In this document: piece after piece, positions 1-10,846 of the stretch
Layout of the letters: each line of letters starts with the position of its first letter
Position numbering within the stretch: position 1 is the first letter of the stretch
Assembly: GCA_002900995.3 (NCBI GenBank)
Contig: CM035307.1
Span: 2,170,001-2,234,000, forward strand
From: Ganoderma boninense
Taxonomy: Eukaryota; Basidiomycota; Agaricomycetes; Polyporales; Polyporaceae
DNA length: 64,000 bases
Direction of reading: 5' to 3'
Position numbers and translations under genes: made by a program
The notes under the pieces: generated by a model
What the model was told of the DNA's origin: nothing
Databases searched by the model: none
Seen by the model: the letters and a program-made list of their open reading frames with translations, nothing else

Positions 1-1437
1 TTCTTCTCAGCGGTCGTAAGGGCCGTGATCTTCTCCTCCATCGCCTTGAGCTGGGCCTGAAGAGCTGCTACTTCCGTGGTCGCAGTGGACGAGGAAGCAG
101 CTTGCTGACTCTTTAGCCGCGGGCAGTCATACTTACGATGTCCAGGCTGGCCACAGATATGACAGTTTCCAGGGAACGGCTTCTTCCCGGTAGCGGCCGC
201 CTTCTCCCCCTTCTTCTTCCATCCAAACGACTTCGGCCGTTCTTCCTCTCTGGTGACGAGGGCCTGGTCGAGCGACAGCGCCACCTTCTGGATTTTGGTG
301 AGGTCCGAGATGTCGTGGGCACTGGTGGCGAGGACGTCCCGGAGCCTGGGAGGCAGGCCCGAGCGGTAGCGTTCGCGTTTGTCCTCGTCGCCAAAGCCGG
401 TTCGAGCCGCGGCTGCGTTAAACTGCGCGGTATACTCCTGGACGGTGCCGACCTTGCGGTATGCCTTGCAAAGCTTGACCAGTTCAGCGATGGCAGCCTC
501 CTTGTCGTCGGCTGCGCAGAAGTGGTCCTTGAAGGCTGTGCTGAACGCGGCGTAGTTTGCCCAAGGACTAGTTCCACCAGCGAGCGTCACGATGTGGGGG
601 CCAGCCCAGGCTGCTGCTCCTTCCGTGAGCCTACTGAGGATGGTCATCCATACCACATCAGGTGGTGTGCCGACAGCCACCGCTGTGAGGGTGTTGAAGT
701 AGATCTGGGCTGCAGATACGAAGCGGAGGCCATCCTGGGGGGACTTTCCATCGTAGTCACGTGGGGCGATTTGGGAAAGGAGCTTGGAGGTGTCGAACGG
801 TGGAGCGGGGGCAGGGGTAGTCATGGCGGGTGTGGACGCTTGACTGGGTGCAGCTGATGAAGAGGTTGAGGGTTGTGGAGTGTTGAGGCTGATGGTCTCT
901 TGCTTGGGTTCCTTCTTTACTTCCGGCTTTTTCTCTGCCTTTGGGAGTTTAGAAGTTGAAGCAATGGGGGTTGCGGGAGTTGAGGTTCGTCGCTGTCCAA
1001 GACGCTCTGTGACAAGTTCAAGAGCCTTGTCGAGGATGGGGGACCCTGTCGATCGTGCAGGACTGGGGATTCGACTCTGGACACGACTCTGGGTTGTGAG
1101 GTAGGGCGTGAGGCAGGGCGGGATGAGGGGTTCCTGGATGCGATGAGGGCGGCTTGGCGAGCTGGGGGTCGGCTTGGATCTCGAGGTGCAGGTGCTGGTG
1201 GGTTTGCGATCTTCGCACGGATTAGGACTTCCTGTTCTTTGGTGGTGAGGAGTCTAGGGGCGATGCCTTCGCGAGTTTCAAGAGTATCGTCGAATGTGTG
1301 TGATCGGTGGGGGCACGGTTGCTCCTCGCAGTAGTACCAGGCTTGCTTATCTTCGTCCCAGTACTCGTCTTGTACTGCAGTGGGGTGAAATATGTGTCCC
1401 CAGGCTTGGCAAGCCACGTTGAATCTCGCTTCCTTAT
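1..1437 (-). CDS. Retrotransposon Gag polyprotein with CCHC zinc knuckle (partial)
   Basis: This encodes the nucleocapsid/capsid precursor that packages element RNA. The C-terminal part seen here has a retroviral-type zinc knuckle (CHICGQPGHRKYDC, C-x2-C-x4-H-x4-C, at about 125-165) preceded by a retrotransposon-gag-like helical region with WANYAAFSTAFKDHF and EYTAQFNAAAARTGF. The frame is open from about 1255 to the window start. A second frame, open from about 1437 to 917, holds a plausible N-terminal part (YYCEEQPCPHRSHTFDD and a Pro/Arg-rich linker). The two overlap and are offset by one base. A missing base in the run of five C near 1040 would join them. No clear ATG is seen, and a stop followed by an AG acceptor-like site lies just upstream, so an upstream exon is possible. 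Family assignment is confident; intactness is not. Confidence 0.75.
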
Positions 1438-1689
1438 CCTAGGAATGAAACGGCAGGTGCACGATCCAACACTGTCTGCTCAGCCTCCTCGGCCTATTGC
1501 TGTGTCTTAGCCCAAGGGACACGGGCCCAAGGGTGTTCTGCCTTGGCTTTGTTTCGCCGCCTTTCTCTAGCCTCCCACGCCGTGAGGCGGACCACTTCTG
1601 TCAGTACCGGGGTCTCGTGTTAGGAGCTTTCCGCGTACTGTACCACTAAGAGTGGCAAGCCTCAGGTTGCGCCGAGACCACGTCCGATG

Positions 1690-2160
1690 GTGTGACTAGA
1701 GCGCGCACTACGCTAGGCCAACACAGAGGATCTAAGTGCGTACCGTACGAGAGGGGAAGAGTGTGGGTGGAGTACGCCGGTGCTCGTGTAGAAGTTTCGA
1801 CCTAATGTTACGACTGGCTGTCGAGTAAGATCAGGGAGGAGGCTTACAAGACGAGCAAGGGCGTCGACGAGCACCTGTGCAGCGAGAGCGGAGCAGGGCT
1901 CGACAGTCAGGCTGGAGACAAGATGTATTGAGCGAGTAAGTAACGAGCGAGAATACAGCAAGGCTTACCTGGAGACAAGAGGTCGAAACTGAGGTCTCCA
2001 GGTAGCGAAGTACAGGCCTTATATACATGTAACGGACAGTGGGAACCGGGGACAATAGGTAACTATGGACACGGGAACCAGTGGAAGAACAATGGTATGT
2101 AGTACAATGACAACGGGAACGATGGGTGACAGGAGTTATTGTACTGCGAGAACAAGGGAC
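1690..2160 (-). repeat. Candidate 5' LTR
   Basis: The segment begins and ends with short TGT/ACA-type termini. It contains a good TATA box reading toward Gag (TATATAAGG on the minus strand, about 2017-2025). A TGG triplet that could start a primer-binding site lies about 20 bases inside the element, but its extension does not look like a tRNA 3' end. No second copy is present in the window, so this is tentative. Confidence 0.3.
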
Positions 2161-2250
2161 AGGTTTGCTAAACAACGGAGGACAATAAGGACGACGCGGG
2201 AGGCAAACAGTCCGAAAAGGGAAAGAGAGACGCCGGGGTAGGCGCCGAGC

Positions 2251-5200
2251 GTGCCGTTCATGACACCACCAAAGGGTACCCCCGCTACGTCTCCTGTAGT
2301 AGATGCCGACGTTGGGCTCCACACCTCTGTCAATATCTTACCCACTGTCCTACCTCTTTCAACAACATCCGGAGCTGTTACCAGTGTCCCTGACAACCGC
2401 GACGCTAATGTTACTAGCAAGCGGGCTTTGCAGGCGCTGACACATGTCGAGGAACGGATACGATCGCTCGAGGGCTTGCTCGGGGCGCCCTCCGAAGCAC
2501 AGCTTGGGAGCGCAGAAGCTGAACTGTCCCACCTGCGTTCCATATACGCACGTGTTACTCGGAACACAACTCTCGTGCTCGCGCGGAAGGAGGAGGTAGG
2601 ACGGCACCTGCAACAAATCAGCAGCCGTATCTGTGAGCTACGACATCTCATGCCGGCGCCGACCTTGACCGACAACGCCGACAACGCCCACAAGCCCATC
2701 TCTTACGATTGTGGTACGTTATCTTTTAACAGTCATAACAACGTATCTAACGCATGTTTCAGGACACCATTACGATATACCTGCCAGTCGCGCTCATGTC
2801 GTTGCTCAAATTGCCATGTTCCTTGGGATCGTATTCAATGTCCTCGGGAAACTCAGTCGAGATGGGTCGGATTTCCTTCTTGGAAGCCTATCGTTATTAC
2901 TAGGCCTATGCTTCACGTCCTCGGGCGCGCCCGTTACCCCCCTTCAGCAGAACATTATCTCTCAGATTCCCGCCAATCTCAAACATGCTCTAGAGCGATT
3001 CAATCTCTCCGCCCGTACTACCACGTACGCAGCTTGCCCAACCTGTCATTTTGTGTACCCACCTTCCAACGCCCCCGATAGCGATAGCCTCGTGTATCCT
3101 GCTCTCTGCCACAACCGACTTGGGTCTGGCGGTGGAATCTGCAATACGCCGCTGCTGGATCAGCACCCAGGAAACGACAACCAGAAGCCTGTTCGTCCCT
3201 ACGTTGTACACGATCTCAAGGAATACGAGAGCGGTCTTCTATCCTGCGCCGAAAATGTACGCCTCATCAATGCCTCCTGCGATGAGACCATGGGCGAGAT
3301 TCGGCGCAATGAACCTCCTCCTTCTTTTGCTACTGGGCCGTTTCAGGCGGGGTTTGTGCGGACTTTCTTGTTCGACAAGCAGTCGAGTCGTCTATTCATT
3401 GATAGGGGGGAAGAGATGCGTTTGCTTTTCGCCCTGCATGTCGACAGCTTCAACGTTGAAGGCATGTCAGTCCGTGGGGCGTCGACCTCTTGCACAATCA
3501 TTTCCCTGGCATGCCTCAGCCTCCCTACCAATATCCGATACAAGTCCGAGAACATCGGTCTTGTCGCCATCATCCCGGGCCCACGAGAACCCCGTCTGAC
3601 TGAGCTGAACTTCTATCTGGCCCCCGTCATAGACACATTTTGCGAGTCGTGGGAGCGAGGTACGCGCCATTCGCGCGTTGCTCTGCACCCCGATGGCTGT
3701 ATATCTCGATCGGCCGTCGCCGCTGCCGTCATGGATCTCGTCGCAGCCCGCAAAACGGCACAGCTCGCATCCCACTCTGCACATATCTACTGCCACGTTT
3801 GTACCTGTTCCGGGAAGGGCACCCGTGGACGCACAGACTTCGAGAATTGGGTATTCCGGGATCCTCAGGAGATGCGTGAACAGGCGGAGGCATGGCGCAA
3901 TGCGACAATGCCATCGGAGCAGGACAAGATTTTCGCCCAGCACGGTGTTCGATGGTCAGAGTTATGGCGGTTACCTTACTGGGACCCAACCCGCCAGCTT
4001 GTGGTCGATTCTATGCACTGCATATTTGAAGGCCTCATTCCTTATCACTTCCGCGACATCCTCGGTTTGACATCTGCAAATGCGAAGGAGACGGAAGTCC
4101 TTCTGCCTGCCTTTGAACACACCTTCGCGGCCGTGAATACCGAAGCCAACGGCCAACTTCCTGAGAAGGTCCGGCTCTCCGACAAGGAAGTAGGCCAGGT
4201 AGAATCCATCGGTCACGCGCTTTGTCGGCATGTCGGCGATGGCCAAGAGGAGCAGGAGCAGGGACTAGAGGACCTCCATCGCAGACTGCTAAGCAAGAAC
4301 TTGAAGGCTCTGAGTTTCGTCGGGCGTGGTCTGGAGCTACCCTCGAAAACAAAGATGACAAAACGACTCTGGGTGGACGCGCTCGTGACATGGGCAAGTA
4401 TCTTGTCTCTTCGCTCACATAGGCAACAGACTAACTTCAAACCATTAGCGTCGATCGAAGCCACTCTCCGCAAATCCCGGCACGAAGAAGATTGCGACGC
4501 TGGACGTCATGGACCGAATCCGCGACGTGATTTGCCACTGCGATAAGCCAACTTGGCTGAGTTCTGTCCCTCAAAACTTCGGCGACGCAGCTGCAGGGAC
4601 TCTCAAGGCTGATGAGTGGAAAATCATGTGCACAGTCTACTTGCCGATTGCGCTTGTCACTCTGTGGGGTGCAGGCTCCTCCCATGCTACCCCTGAGATT
4701 GGCGCGTTCTTTCGGCGCGTCCTCGACAATACCATGCTCCTAGTCTCAGCCGTGGTCGTCCTGTGCAAAAGGACCATGTCTGAAGCGCGCGCGCGCAAGT
4801 ACCGTGCTTACCTCGCACGCTGGCTTCGTGGCCTTCAAGAGATTCACACTGGCTCATACTCTGACCGGACCAACAACCATGTTGCCTTTCATATATTCGA
4901 CTTCCTGCTCCTGTTCGGACCCATATACTCGTGGTGGTGCTTTCCTTTTGAGCGTCTCATCGGACAGCTGCAGCGCACGCCCCACAATGACAAGTTTGGT
5001 AAGTTTCTTCGATTTGAATGAAATGAGTTGACTTTGATAATGTCGGCACAGGTCAACTGGAAGCAAGTTTGATAGACTCCTTCCTAAGAGCGGCCAAGCT
5101 CCGTCGGTGGCTCAACAGGCCTGACTGCCCGGAAGCACTTCGGCAAGTAAAGTGTTTCTTTGACAAGGCGTACGGTAGTTGGAACTTCAGTACCACCACC

Positions 5201-5677
5201 TCCACTACAGAGAGTTCCACCAAACACCGCGCCTCGACACATCCAAGTGTTCCTGCCGACTTGTTACCCCTGCTCCCCCCCGATGACCTCGGTCGATTGA
5301 CTTTGGTCGCCCGTTGTAAACACGAAAGTTATACGCTTTCCAGATCATCAACCCATGTCGGGAACAGCCTTGTCCTGTATTATCCTCGATCACAGGCGTC
5401 CACTGCTGAGTATGGTTCTATCAAGTACATCTATCAGGTCGATCAGCGAGTTGTATTGGCAGTGCAACGTCAACTACCAACTTCCGAAAACGATCCCTTC
5501 CAATACTACACGGATTTCCCAGCCACGGTTCGATCAGCGCGACTTGGCCCACTGGAACTAGTTGATCAGACAAGCGTCATCTGCCAGTTTCTCCGATGGA
5601 AGATGCCGACAGGCGACGTGGTCGTTTTGCCCTTGTATAAGGTTGGCGACTCGTTCTATTCTAGTCCACCACGCTGA
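2251..5677 (+). CDS. CACTA/Plavaka-type (tnp2-like) transposase, apparently intact
   Basis: This is a DNA-transposon transposase of the tnp2/CACTA superfamily common in Agaricomycetes. Exons are 2251-2713, 2763-4393, 4449-4998 and 5052-5677, which join to 1,090 codons with no internal stop. The N-terminus (residues about 60-140) looks helical. The core shows a CxxC pair (CPTCHFVYPP), the acidic motif LLFALHVDSFNVEG, then ASTSCTIISLACLSLPTNIRY, a CHVCTC cluster, and the family signature WDPTRQLVVDSMHCIFEG. The later part has ADEWKIMCTVYLPIALVTLWG and the aromatic block WWCFPFERLIGQLQ. The third intron starts with GCAAGT, a GC-AG intron; only that boundary keeps the frame. Terminal inverted repeats starting CACT were looked for on both sides and not found, so the transposon ends are unknown and host domestication cannot be excluded. 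The start Met is the first in the open frame. Confidence 0.85.
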
Positions 5678-6033
5678 CACGTACTACCAGGATTAATGAG
5701 CCCAAGTACCTATGTATCTACGGTTGGAAGCACGGCTGTAGCGGCGCCCCTTTTGTCTAATTTTGATTCAGAACAGCGCCCTGTGCGGGTTATAACCCGG
5801 CACGCTGGCAATCTACACCCAAGGCTCTAGATGCGCTAAGTTATTACTCGCGTGAATGCGATTGTCCCTGGCTGCGGGCACCATCTAGCGGAAACCGTCC
5901 GACTGGTCTGTGGTTCATAGATGGAGGGAGCGATGAGCATCGACATCCGCGGTAGCAGCGCCCACCTTTCGCGCGTCCGCGAGCCCATTACCCGATGAGC
6001 GCGGGTCCCAGCGTAGACTTCATCGTGGGGGTG
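5678..6033. other. Intergenic, nothing recognised
   Basis: No gene, tRNA or repeat copy was recognised between the transposase stop and the weak minus-strand exon. No CACTA-type inverted terminus was found here. Confidence 0.5.
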
Positions 6034-6345
6034 TCATATCGCGTTCGCCCTTAGGACCTCGCGCACCTCGCCCACGCCGCCCTGCTTCTCGAGTCTCTCG
6101 AGCTCGCGGGCATAGGGACGACGCGCGTCGACCTCAAAGAAGCGTCCGACACCACTGACGCCGTCCTCGCCGCTCGCCGCTGTCACCACGCGGTAGGACG
6201 CGCATGGGCCGTCGTCATCCCACATTGGCCAGGGAGCCCCACCGCGCCGCCGTGGCCGTGGCACGCCCGCCCGCACCCTCTCCGCATCCGCGTCCGTTTC
6301 AGGACACTGCGCGTGCGGTCGGAGGGACGATCACGCTGAGCGCGC
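6034..6345 (-). CDS. Possible C-terminal exon of a hypothetical protein
   Basis: A minus-strand frame ends with a charged, helical tail (RFFEVDARRPYARELERLEK, then VREVLRANAI and a stop at 6034) that looks more like protein than random GC-rich DNA. An acceptor-like CAG near 6320 could begin this exon. A short hydrophobic stretch (AFVGGLYLVRN) lies upstream in another frame near 6390 and could be an earlier exon. I could not build a full gene with a start codon. Function unknown; it may be a gene remnant. Confidence 0.3.
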
Positions 6346-7040
6346 GAGCGTCAGGAGGAAAGGATGGCGTTGCGCACGAGATAGAGCCCGCCGACGAACG
6401 CGGCCCGCAACGGTGTGCGCGGTGGGGGGTGCGGAGCATGGGCGCATAGAACGTTGCCGTGGTCGCGGGGTCTGCGAAAAGGATGAGCCGCGGGTGAGTC
6501 CCAGTCGCGCGTTTACGCCCCAAAGTCCGACGCTTGCGATTGGTAAAAAGGAGGGCGCGGGTGCTACGAACGCTGCATCTATCTAAGTGCGCGCGCGCGT
6601 CGTTCCACTCGCGCGGCGGGCGCCTCCGTTGATCCACCAACCCGTAACGTACCCACTGCGGTAGCTCGGAACGCGCATTGGGTTGCGTGGACAGCGTGGA
6701 GGTGCTACGGCGACGCGATACGAGGCAAACGAAGTACGTACTATGCGTCGCCTTCGTTCTCAACCTTTTATTGCTTCGCTAATGAGACTTCTCAAGCAGA
6801 CGAATGGAGGCGCGACGCTCGATTAGCTGTACTAATGCACCGTCTTTTCCTGCCCATAGTGTTTTGATAGTCTGCAATAAATATGTTTTAACTTTCTCGG
6901 GATCACATTACCCAGTCCTGGCCCCAACTTTCTCGCCCAGAAGACCTTTTCAACAAGGGCGCCCTCCTCCTCCTCCTCCTTCCTTTCCTCCACCACCATC
7001 TCCTCACTCCAGTTCATCCCCCTCACCCACAACATCAACC

Positions 7041-7351
7041 ATGCTTCCTTTTGTCATTCAAGAGACCATCAAGTACATGGTATGTCCTCTCCCTGTGTTT
7101 GCTATGACTATTGTTTAGTTCTGACCCTACTACAGCCTATTATGGCCTTCCTGGGCCTAAAGGCCGGGCGTGACCATGCGCGTCGCTCCTCCTCCCCCTC
7201 CAAGTACCTTTTTGCTCGATCGCGCCGCCGCCCGTACTCCCGCTGACCCGTCTACAGCCCGGGGAAGCTTTCGGCTCCTGCGTCGCCGCGTTCTGGCACG
7301 CCGGTCGAGGCGAAGAACGCGACCAACACGGGCGCGCGCGGCGCCGCCTAG
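7041..7351 (+). CDS. Small three-exon protein of 66 residues, function unknown
   Basis: The exons are 7041-7079, 7136-7203 and 7258-7351, joined across two good introns (GTATGT..TACAG, 56 bp; GTACCT..TACAG, 54 bp). The sum is exactly 67 codons including the stop. The product begins MLPFVIQETIKYM, continues PIMAFLGLKAGRDHARR, and ends in a Ser/Pro/Ala/Thr-rich tail closing TGARGAA. The N-terminal 25 residues are hydrophobic with a positively charged end, as in a short membrane anchor or mitochondrial small protein, but I recognise no family. A long C/T-rich stretch just before the ATG (about 6960-7040) is typical of fungal core promoters and supports a real transcription unit. Confidence 0.6.
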
Positions 7352-7936
7352 GGCAACTGGCGCGAACTCGGCGGGCACTCAGCGGGCGGTCGTCGCGTCG
7401 AGAGCGGGCGCAGTATTCTTTCTTGTGGAGAACTTCATATGTCGACGAATGTTTTGTAACGCGTGAAACTTGAAATTGTAATCGGACGAAAATGTTTTCG
7501 AGAACTTTGCGTGATTTCTGACGTTTTCCCGGCCTCGAAACTCGATATTTCATTGACTTCTAAACTTTCAGCCAAACCTGAAGTTCTCCATGACGTATGG
7601 CGTACCGTAGAATGTGACGTAGAACGTCACATTGTAACGCGATCGGAACGCAGGCCGAAACGGCGCGTTATCGCGGGCGTTCTGGGCAATGTATAAATTT
7701 CTATTTCTATCTACGGGAAGATCTCGCGCAAAAGGTGACATTTTACATTATCGTTTTTCATTCCGTTCTCATCCCCCTCGAATTTTGTAAATCCCCGCGT
7801 GTGAGCCCTGGCCAGACACTCCCCTTCGTCCAACCGGTCCGGACGACCCCGCACGTCCTTGAAATACTCCCTTGAGGTCCGTCCTTGCATCCTTCACCCC
7901 GACAATCCTCCCATCTTCTCTCTTGCTCTCCACGCC
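7352..7936. promoter_or_regulatory. Upstream region of the xylitol dehydrogenase gene
   Basis: This AT-richer 585-bp stretch has no convincing gene. It carries several TGACG-type motifs (near 7518, 7591, 7616 and on the opposite strand at 7624) and a perfect hairpin, then a C/T-rich run up to the ATG at 7937. Assignment as promoter is by position. Confidence 0.45.
7611..7633. promoter_or_regulatory. Perfect 10-bp inverted repeat of TGACGT half-sites
   Basis: AATGTGACGT, a 3-base spacer, then ACGTCACATT. Both arms contain the TGACGT core of bZIP (ATF/CREB-like) sites. It lies about 300 bp upstream of the dehydrogenase ATG. Binding is inferred, not shown. Confidence 0.45.
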
Positions 7937-9642
7937 ATGTCTAATAACCCCTCTTTCGTCCTTAGGAAGGTCGAGGACGTCGTCTTCGAAGAACGGCCCA
8001 TCCCAGACGGTGTGTTGTCTCCTAAACCAACGACTAGGGCCTTAGTGCTGATACTTTCCTCAAAGTCAAGGACGACGAGGCTCTCATCGCCGTGAAAAAG
8101 ACCGGCAAGTACACGTCATCTATTTCATTTCCTTTCGTTTGCTAACCCGTGCCCCAAGGTATATGCGGTTCTGACGTCCACTACCTGGTCCATGGCCGCA
8201 TCGGTGACTTTGTCGTCCAGAATCCCATGGTGCGCTCGCCATCTGCACACAGATGTTCTGGCAGTTCTTAAGCTTGTATAGATTCTCGGCCACGAATCTG
8301 CAGGTATCGTTCACAAAGGTACCCAGCCTCCGATCAAATATTGCTCCAACCCTCCCTCTCTAAGTGTGCGGTTGCCCACACAGTCGGCAGCAAAGTAACT
8401 CATCTCAAACCTGGCGACCGCGTCGCGATGGAGCCTGGCGCAACCTGTCGCAAGTGCGATGATTGTAAGCGCGGCCGTTACGAAGTACGACTTCTCATAC
8501 ACTCTGTGTGTTGAAAATCTGACGACCCGATCATCCCAAGCTCTGCCCAGACATGGTCTTCGCGGCAACGCCGCCCTACGATGGTACTCTCGCACGGTAC
8601 TACCCCATCCCCGCCGATCTCTGCTACAAGCTCCCAGATCACCTTACCCTCGAAGATGGCGCTATGGTCAGTCGGCCTTCCCTCCCCATCACAACGCACA
8701 TACCCCGGTCGCTGACCCCCTACCCCCTGTGGCCCCCTAGATGGAGCCCCTCTCGGTTGGGATCCACTCCGTCGCGAACATCGGTGCGCTCAAGCCCTCC
8801 GAGTCCGTCGTCGTCTTCGGCGCTGGGCCCGTCGGCCTCCTCTGCATGGCCGTCGCACGTGCGCTCGGGGCCTCCCGCGTCATCGCCGTCGACATCGTGC
8901 CCTCGCGCCTCGAGTTCGCCAAGACGTACGCGGCGACGGACACCTACCTCCCACCGGCATTCCAGGAGGGAGAGACGCGCATCGCGTACTCGCAGCGCAA
9001 CGCAAAGCTCATGATGGAGCAGCTCGGACTCGAGGAGCGTGGCGCACGGGGTGTGAACCTCGTCGTCGACGCCTCGGGCGCGGAGGTATCCATCCAGACC
9101 GGGATCTACATCGCAAAGCACGGCGGGCGGTTTGTGCAGGTGCGTACGTCTGCTCTCAAGTTTTCCAGATTTTAGGTCCGCAATGGTTACGGGACCAAAA
9201 GCAGTCCTCTTCGCGCTTGCGTCTCGTGGTGTCTACATGAGACGAGTTGCTGAGCTGGCCATCCGTCTAGGTCGGCATGGGACCACCTGAGATCCAGCTC
9301 CCCATAACAAACCTCCTCGTCAAGGAGATTGACTTCAAGGGCTCTTTCCGTTATGGCGTACGTCCTACTCCATTGACGCGTGTAGTGCCTCACCTGACAC
9401 CCATCTATCTTCGTGTCATCCCCCCTGCCCTGCTCCGCAACCAGCCTGGTGACTACCCACTCGCGATCGCGCTCGTCGCGCAAGGCCGGATTGACCTCAA
9501 GCCTCTTGTCACGCACCGCTTCTCATTCGAACAGGCGGTCGACGCGTTCCAAGCGACGCGGGCAGGGAAGAGTCCCGACGGCAAGGCCGTCATCAAGGCC
9601 GTCATCTCTGGGCCCGACGTCGACCCTGCTGACCTCCTTTAG
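7937..9642 (+). CDS. Xylitol dehydrogenase (D-xylulose reductase), zinc MDR family
   Basis: This NAD-dependent enzyme oxidises xylitol to D-xylulose in the fungal pentose catabolic pathway, in the cytosol. Nine exons (7937-8009, 8066-8104, 8159-8229, 8282-8318, 8384-8484, 8541-8666, 8741-9139, 9271-9357, 9445-9642) give 376 residues, a usual length. Seen in order: the catalytic zinc site GICGSDVHY and LGHESAG, the structural-zinc cysteines [29 protein letters not shown], and the Rossmann motif [13 protein letters not shown] followed by VDIV, whose Asp fits NAD preference. The tail has [27 protein letters not shown] split by no intron. Intron 2 is GC-AG (starts GCAAGT at 8105); the normal GT alternative breaks the conserved frame. 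Sorbitol or L-arabinitol dehydrogenase is a close alternative. Confidence 0.9.
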
Positions 9643-10846
9643 GTCCTGGCACCGAATAGAGAACCGTGCACATGGGATAGGATAACATGTCGCAAAAATA
9701 CATATACAGGCAGACACAAGATACGATGTACGATAACCTTGGGAGCCTCTGCAGCTGTCGTTGTTGGTAATTGACAGCTTGTACTTCGAACAGATCAATG
9801 CATTAATATAGCACTGGAACGCAATCTGAGTCACGTCGAACAATCTGTGTTCTATTCATAAAGGACATGGGTGGTTGCTGAGATGACTCAGATGAGAACC
9901 GAAACCATGCATCTGCTCGTCGCGGTGATGCAAAGTGATACTTTCCGAGGGAAGACATTCGAAGCTCTAGAGACTGTTCTAAACATGCTTTCTTCCAAGC
10001 GACTATATCAGGCGTGGACGGATGCGCAGTACATTGACGTGGTATTGATACTTGGTTGTATGTGGGGTTGTGTAGGGACTACTTTAATCTACGCCAAACT
10101 TCTAGCTAACGGTGGCACCATCATCCTGACCACTGTCCGCGATTAGGGACCCAGGTGTCGGGATAGAATAAGAGAAACTAACGCGTGCGGCGTACAGAAT
10201 AGGATGGGATGAAACTATATATCTGTGGATACGGGACCACGAATAAACGAATAAACAGCGTACGTCGACAGATGGACAACGAACAGCGGCAGGGGATCAG
10301 AAGAACATGTCGTGCATGATAACGTCGAAGATGGATGGCGGCGGGAAGCCAACAGAAGCCGCACGGATGAAGACAGCTGGCGACAACGCTATCGGCCACC
10401 ACCACCGCAAGCGCAGCGACTTTTTGTATGCACGAAGGCTGCCTCCAGCGAGCGATGGTCGTGCGCTCATTCGTCCGATGCAAGGCCGCGGGGCCCGTCG
10501 CGTTGAACGGTGGGTACTCTATGGAGGGAGGGTATACCTATAACTTCGTGCGCCCTCCTCACACCAAAAATTGCAAGAGAGAATGAGGTACAGTACCAAG
10601 ATGGTTCTGAGCTGCAGGCATCGAGCTCTCGACACAGCTCCTCGCCGGTACCTGAAGATCGGGATCCGTCCGCAGCTCCCCTCGGTCTATCCCCCCGCAA
10701 ATGACGTGATGCCTCTCGCCTCATGCAACCTTCCTGCTCCGGCATCTCATTATCTCCAGACAAGACTCCCACATTCCCCTGCCCCATCCTCGCCGAGCGT
10801 CCCGAAGCACCTAGCGCAGCTGAATGCGGTGCGCACGGAGGTGTGG
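9643..10846. other. Intergenic, no supported gene
   Basis: This holds the 3' flank of the dehydrogenase and of the convergent GT32 gene. A 92-codon plus-strand frame at 9871-10146 has a hydrophobic C-terminal half but no recognisable domain or splice context. I do not call it a gene. Confidence 0.4.

Larger units (their letters stand above)
1..2160 (-). mobile_element. Ty3/Gypsy-type LTR retrotransposon, 5' part
   Basis: The left edge carries a minus-strand Gag reading frame that runs off the window, so only the 5' end of the element is present. Protease, reverse transcriptase, RNase H and integrase would lie outside to the left. The stretch upstream of Gag (about 1690-2160) has LTR-like features but its partner LTR is not visible, so the outer boundary is a guess. 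Direction is from high to low coordinates. Confidence 0.6.

Noticed and set aside
1690..5990. CACTA-type terminal inverted repeats around the transposase
   Set aside because: A CACTA sequence at about 1708 has no inverted partner downstream.
9871..10146. 92-codon ORF between XDH and GT32
   Set aside because: No domain, repeats or splice context; not distinguishable from chance.
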